Source: G963668605 sp963793625
GTDB taxonomy: Bacteria; Acidobacteriota; Terriglobia; Bryobacterales; Bryobacteraceae
Assembly: GCA_963793625.1 (NCBI GenBank)
Contig: CAWCAT010000005.1
Coordinates: forward strand, 310,001-374,000
DNA: 64,000 nucleotides
Direction: 5' to 3'
Part shown: positions 61,229 through 64,000 of the stretch, one piece after another
Position numbering within the stretch: position 1 is the stretch's first letter
Layout: each line of letters opens with the position of its first letter
The notes under the pieces: generated by a model
The model's input: the letters and a program-made list of their open reading frames with translations, nothing else
Database searches by the model: none
What the model was told of the DNA's origin: nothing
Translations under genes and position numbers: made by a program

Positions 61229-61427
61229 CACGTTGCTACGTGACGTTACACGCAGTAGCAAGACGCCTGGGCGCGCACGCTAACGTCAGAGAAAATAGGG
61301 ACTTGCCTCGATTGAGCCCCCTTCCCGTCCGGCCGCTACCGTAAATACGTTGCACTGCTACGCCCTTACAAGTTACGCTCTTAACAGACAAAGAGACCCG
61401 TACGTGGCGATTAAAGAGGAGCTTTTG

Positions 61428-62363
61428 ATGTCTGACACACGACGCAATTTTCTGTACTCGGCGGCAACCGCCGGATTAGCTGGACCTGTATTGGCGGGCC
61501 AAGCCCCTGGTCAGGCAGCGAGCCAACCCCCGGCCTCCAAACCATTTCCAGCATCGGAAATCCAGGTGCCGAAGATGAAGTTCGGCAAGGTTGAGATCGG
61601 CCGACTGGTTTGTGGTGTCAATACGTTTTACGGTTTCGCCCACTTCAATCAGTCGCTCAGCGTCGTGATGAAAGACTACTTCACCCCGGAACGGGTGTGC
61701 GACGTGCTACACCAGTGCAACCGCTACGGAATCAACGCGTACAACTATGTACCAGTAAAGCGCTCACAAGAGGACCTGGAGCAGTTCCAGAAGCAGGGCG
61801 GCAAAATGCACTTGATTTGTCAGGGAATGGCCGATCCGGTGCCAATGATAAAAGCCCTCAAGCCCCTCGCGGTCTACTGCCATGGTGAACTAACCGACAA
61901 ATTGTACCAGCAAGGCAGCCTTGATGAGGTCAAGGATTGGTGCAAGAAAGTACGCGACCTGGGCACTATGGTCGGGGTCGGCAGCCACAAGCCCGAAGTG
62001 ATTTCAATGGTCGAAGAACAGGGCTGGGATGTCGATTTCTATGCAGGCTGCGTTTACAACCGCACCCGCACCCGGGAAGAACAGAAGGCGATGTTGAATG
62101 GCGAGTTGATCGAATCGCCGGGCGAATTGTACCTGCAGAGCGACCCTGCACGCATGTACAAAGTTATGCGCGCCACCAAGAAGCCGTGCTTCGCTTTCAA
62201 GATCATGGGTGCGGGGCGTGTCTCCAACGCGGAACAGGCCTTCCGCACTGCGTACGAAAGCATCAAGCCGACTGATGGTGTGTTCATCGGGCTGTTCCCG
62301 CGCGCCAAGGATGAAATGCGCGAGAACGCCGAGCGTGTTCAGCGCCTGCTTCGCAAAGCCTGA
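61428..62363 (+). CDS. Tat-exported TIM-barrel-like protein of unknown function
   Basis: I start at ATG 61428 (AAGAGGA upstream), which yields the twin-arginine leader DTRRNFLYSAATAGLAGPVLA. After a Pro/Ala linker comes MKFGKVEIGRLVCGVNTFYG, then alternating strands and helices: YGINAYNYVPVKRSQEDLEQ, GKMHLICQGMADPVPMIKAL, GTMVGVGSHKPEVISM. CFAFKIMGAGRVSN follows later. The start resembles an aldo/keto reductase or sugar-isomerase barrel, but I see no AKR tetrad. It is followed by a gluconate-dehydrogenase-like pair, so all three probably act in periplasmic sugar metabolism. Confidence 0.65.
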   Translation: MSDTRRNFLYSAATAGLAGPVLAGQAPGQAASQPPASKPFPASEIQVPKMKFGKVEIGRLVCGVNTFYGFAHFNQSLSVVMKDYFTPERVCDVLHQCNRYGINAYNYVPVKRSQEDLEQFQKQGGKMHLICQGMADPVPMIKALKPLAVYCHGELTDKLYQQGSLDEVKDWCKKVRDLGTMVGVGSHKPEVISMVEEQGWDVDFYAGCVYNRTRTREEQKAMLNGELIESPGELYLQSDPARMYKVMRATKKPCFAFKIMGAGRVSNAEQAFRTAYESIKPTDGVFIGLFPRAKDEMRENAERVQRLLRKA

Positions 62364-62385
62364 CGCGAGGTCGCAAGGAAACCAG

Positions 62386-62922
62386 ATGGGAACGAAGCCA
62401 GTCGAGTTGCGCCGTCGCACATTGTTAGGCGTGGGGTTGTCCGCGGCAGCGGGAGTGGTAATCTCCTGCCGTGGAAACAAATCCAGCGGCACATGGCGCT
62501 TCTTCAGCGATGAGGAGGCTCGCATGGTGGAAGCGATCACGGAACAACTCATTCCGGCGGGTGACGAACCCGGTGCGAAAGAGGCCGGGGTGGTTTATTA
62601 CATCGACCTGCAGTTAAGCAAACGCTTCAAGAAGCATCGCAAGGCGTACAGCGAAGGACTTGCGGGCGTCGATGCAGCCAGCCTCAAGGCCTTCAGTAAA
62701 CGGTTCGTCGAGCTCACCAGCGAACAGCAGATCGAAGTGTTGAACGCAGTGGAAGAGCACGCCGGACCTTTCTTTCAATTGATCCTTGCGCACACGCGCC
62801 AAGGTTTCTATGGTGATCCACGGCACGGCGGCAATCGCAATATGGTGAGTTGGAAGATGGTCGGACTGCCATATCCCCCGGTGCGCGGGCGCCAGCAATA
62901 CGAGGATTCCCAGGCGGGATAA
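62386..62922 (+). CDS. Gluconate 2-dehydrogenase subunit 3 family protein, Tat leader
   Basis: ATG 62386 follows AAGGAA. A twin-arginine leader with a lipobox-like end (RRRTLLGVGLSAAAGVVISC) is followed by TWRFFSDEEARMVEAITEQL and IPAGDEPGAKEAGVVYYIDL, the family signature. HTRQGFYGDPRHGGNRNMVS ends it. In known systems this small subunit carries the Tat signal and takes the GMC flavoprotein across the membrane with it. The flavoprotein gene follows two bases later, and its product lacks its own leader. Confidence 0.9.
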   Translation: MGTKPVELRRRTLLGVGLSAAAGVVISCRGNKSSGTWRFFSDEEARMVEAITEQLIPAGDEPGAKEAGVVYYIDLQLSKRFKKHRKAYSEGLAGVDAASLKAFSKRFVELTSEQQIEVLNAVEEHAGPFFQLILAHTRQGFYGDPRHGGNRNMVSWKMVGLPYPPVRGRQQYEDSQAG

Positions 62923-62924
62923 CC

Positions 62925-64000
62925 ATGGCCCTAGGACGTGTCAACGCAGTAATCGTAGGTTCAGGGGCAGGCGGCGGTGTCGTCGCCAAGGAACTCGCAA
63001 CCGCAGGGCTGAGCGTGGTCCTGCTCGAACGCGGAAAGTGGTATTCGGCCAATGATTGCCGCAAGGACGACCTGTTCAACCAGCGGACCCAGGTGCTCGG
63101 CGCAAAGTTCGGACCCGATGAGGAGCGCGATCCTCGGGTGACGGTGGATGACAAAGGGCGGGAAGCCGTCGTGTTCCCATCCGATGGCGGCTACAGCAAC
63201 AACGCGGCCTGCGTTGGTGGTGGAACGTTCAGTTACGGGGCGATGGCGTGGCGCTTCCACGAAAAAGATTTCCGGATGCGCTACCACCTACGGCGCGGTG
63301 GAAGGCAGCACGCTGGACGATTGGCCAATCGAGTACGCGGATCTGGAGCCTTATTACGAGAAAGCCGAGTGGGAAATGGGTGTGTCGGGCGACGTTTCCA
63401 ACGACCCGTTCAAATCGGCGCGGCGGAAGCCTTTGCCCATGCCGCCGCTAGCGCCCAATCGTGAGTATCAGCTTCTGCATCCAGCGGCCAAACGGCTGGG
63501 CCTGCATCCGTTCGACATTCCGATGCTGCGCAACACCGTGCCTTACAACGGCCGGCGGTCATGCATGCGCTGCCGCTGGTGCGTGGGCTTCGCCTGTGAA
63601 GTGAATGCGCGCACGGGCACACACAATACTGTGATTCCCACCGCCCTTGCCACGGGACATTGCGAACTGCGCACCGAGTGCATGACCAAAGAGGTTCTGC
63701 TCGACGACCGCGGCCACGCCAAAGGGGTCGCATACTTCGACTCGAACGATCGGTTGCAGGAGCAGCCTGCCGATCTGGTCATCGTCTGTGGCGGCGCCGT
63801 GGAGTCTGCGCGTCTGCTGCTTGAACACGCGCCAAGGCTGTTTCCTGACGGCCTCGGGAATCGAAACGGACTGGGTGGGCCGCAACCTGCAGTCGCACTC
63901 CTACGCGGCCGCAATCGGTTTATTTGACGCAGGAGACCTACGACGACCTGGGTCCCGGGGCGTCGATTGCGGTCTCCGATTATAACCACGGCAATCCCGG
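62925..64000 (+). CDS. GMC-family flavoprotein dehydrogenase, 3' partial, frameshifted
   Basis: ATG 62925 starts directly with the FAD-binding motif NAVIVGSGAGGGVVAKELA; there is no signal peptide. The frame breaks near 63285 and 63865. Across them the protein has NNAACVGGGTFSYGAMAWRF, WPIEYADLEPYYEKAEWEMG and a Cys cluster in RRSCMRCRWCVGFACEVNAR. DLVIVCGGAVESARLLLEHA and then WVGRNLQSHSYAAAIGLFDA follow. This is the gluconate/sorbitol dehydrogenase type of GMC oxidoreductase, which oxidises sugars or polyols in the periplasm and passes electrons to a cytochrome. The window ends before the C-terminal catalytic His. Confidence 0.85.

Noticed and set aside
61229..61427. Possible small RNA or riboswitch between receptor F and the Tat protein
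   Set aside because: Only a six-base inverted repeat (TGCTAC/GTAGCA) and a plain promoter-like region are seen; no known riboswitch core.

Overview
The window looks like a chromosomal segment from a Solibacter/Bryobacter-type acidobacterium. The pointers are six very large TonB-dependent receptors of the Oar type (carboxypeptidase-like domain, plug, barrel), a VWA protein of the acidobacterial TIGR03436 type, a C-terminal domain resembling TIGR03437 (described from Solibacter), a PEP-CTERM protein, and many Tat-exported enzymes. There is no rRNA, CRISPR array, phage or transposase; one tRNA-Arg(UCU) is present.

Layout. 1-3.7 kb: a probable compatible-solute locus with a GpgS-like glycosyltransferase, a second GT2 enzyme, an MscS-like membrane protein coupled by ATGA, and a convergent mannosyl/glucosyl-3-phosphoglycerate phosphatase. 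3.8-5.8 kb: a NarL-type two-component pair. 5.9-9.2 kb: receptor A. 9.3-10.8 kb: tRNA-Arg, a collagen-like lipoprotein and a PEP-CTERM protein. 10.8-17.2 kb: a broken J-domain protein, then a minus-strand operon with an SBP56/methanethiol oxidase, a NicO-like membrane protein, an OsmC protein, a methyltransferase and two uncharacterised proteins. A second OsmC gene diverges from it, followed by a large wHTH-ATPase-TPR regulator (17.9-20.8 kb). 20.9-33.6 kb: receptors B, C and D with a sodC relic, a small membrane protein and an alpha/beta hydrolase; B and C share a promoter region. 33.7-44.3 kb: mixed enzymes, including a Tat-exported aldo-keto reductase, a six-hairpin glycosidase-like protein, a small basic protein coupled to a baeRF protein, a remnant FNT channel, an enolase-superfamily dehydratase, a lipoprotein and an S46 peptidase. 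44.4-50.0 kb: receptor E, with a Gly-rich linker, coupled by TAATG to the VWA protein. 50.2-57.8 kb: an NHL-propeller mega-protein, a double cyclophilin and a GHL6-like glycosidase. 57.9-61.2 kb: receptor F, intact. 61.4 kb to the end: a Tat-exported TIM-barrel-like protein and a gluconate-2-dehydrogenase-type pair (Tat subunit 3 plus GMC flavoprotein, cut by the window end).

Reading caution. Many genes are interrupted by single-base frameshifts, mostly explained by one extra base, while the protein on both sides stays well conserved. A few genes (sodC, receptor D, the 33.7 kb membrane protein, the FNT channel) also seem to have lost internal segments. The density and direction of these breaks suggest errors in the assembled sequence at least as much as real decay. 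Frameshifted genes are therefore given as whole spans, with the break positions noted.

Taken together the window suggests a soil heterotroph with a large outer-membrane uptake capacity, periplasmic (Tat-dependent) carbohydrate oxidation, osmolyte synthesis and a thiol/peroxide-handling cluster.
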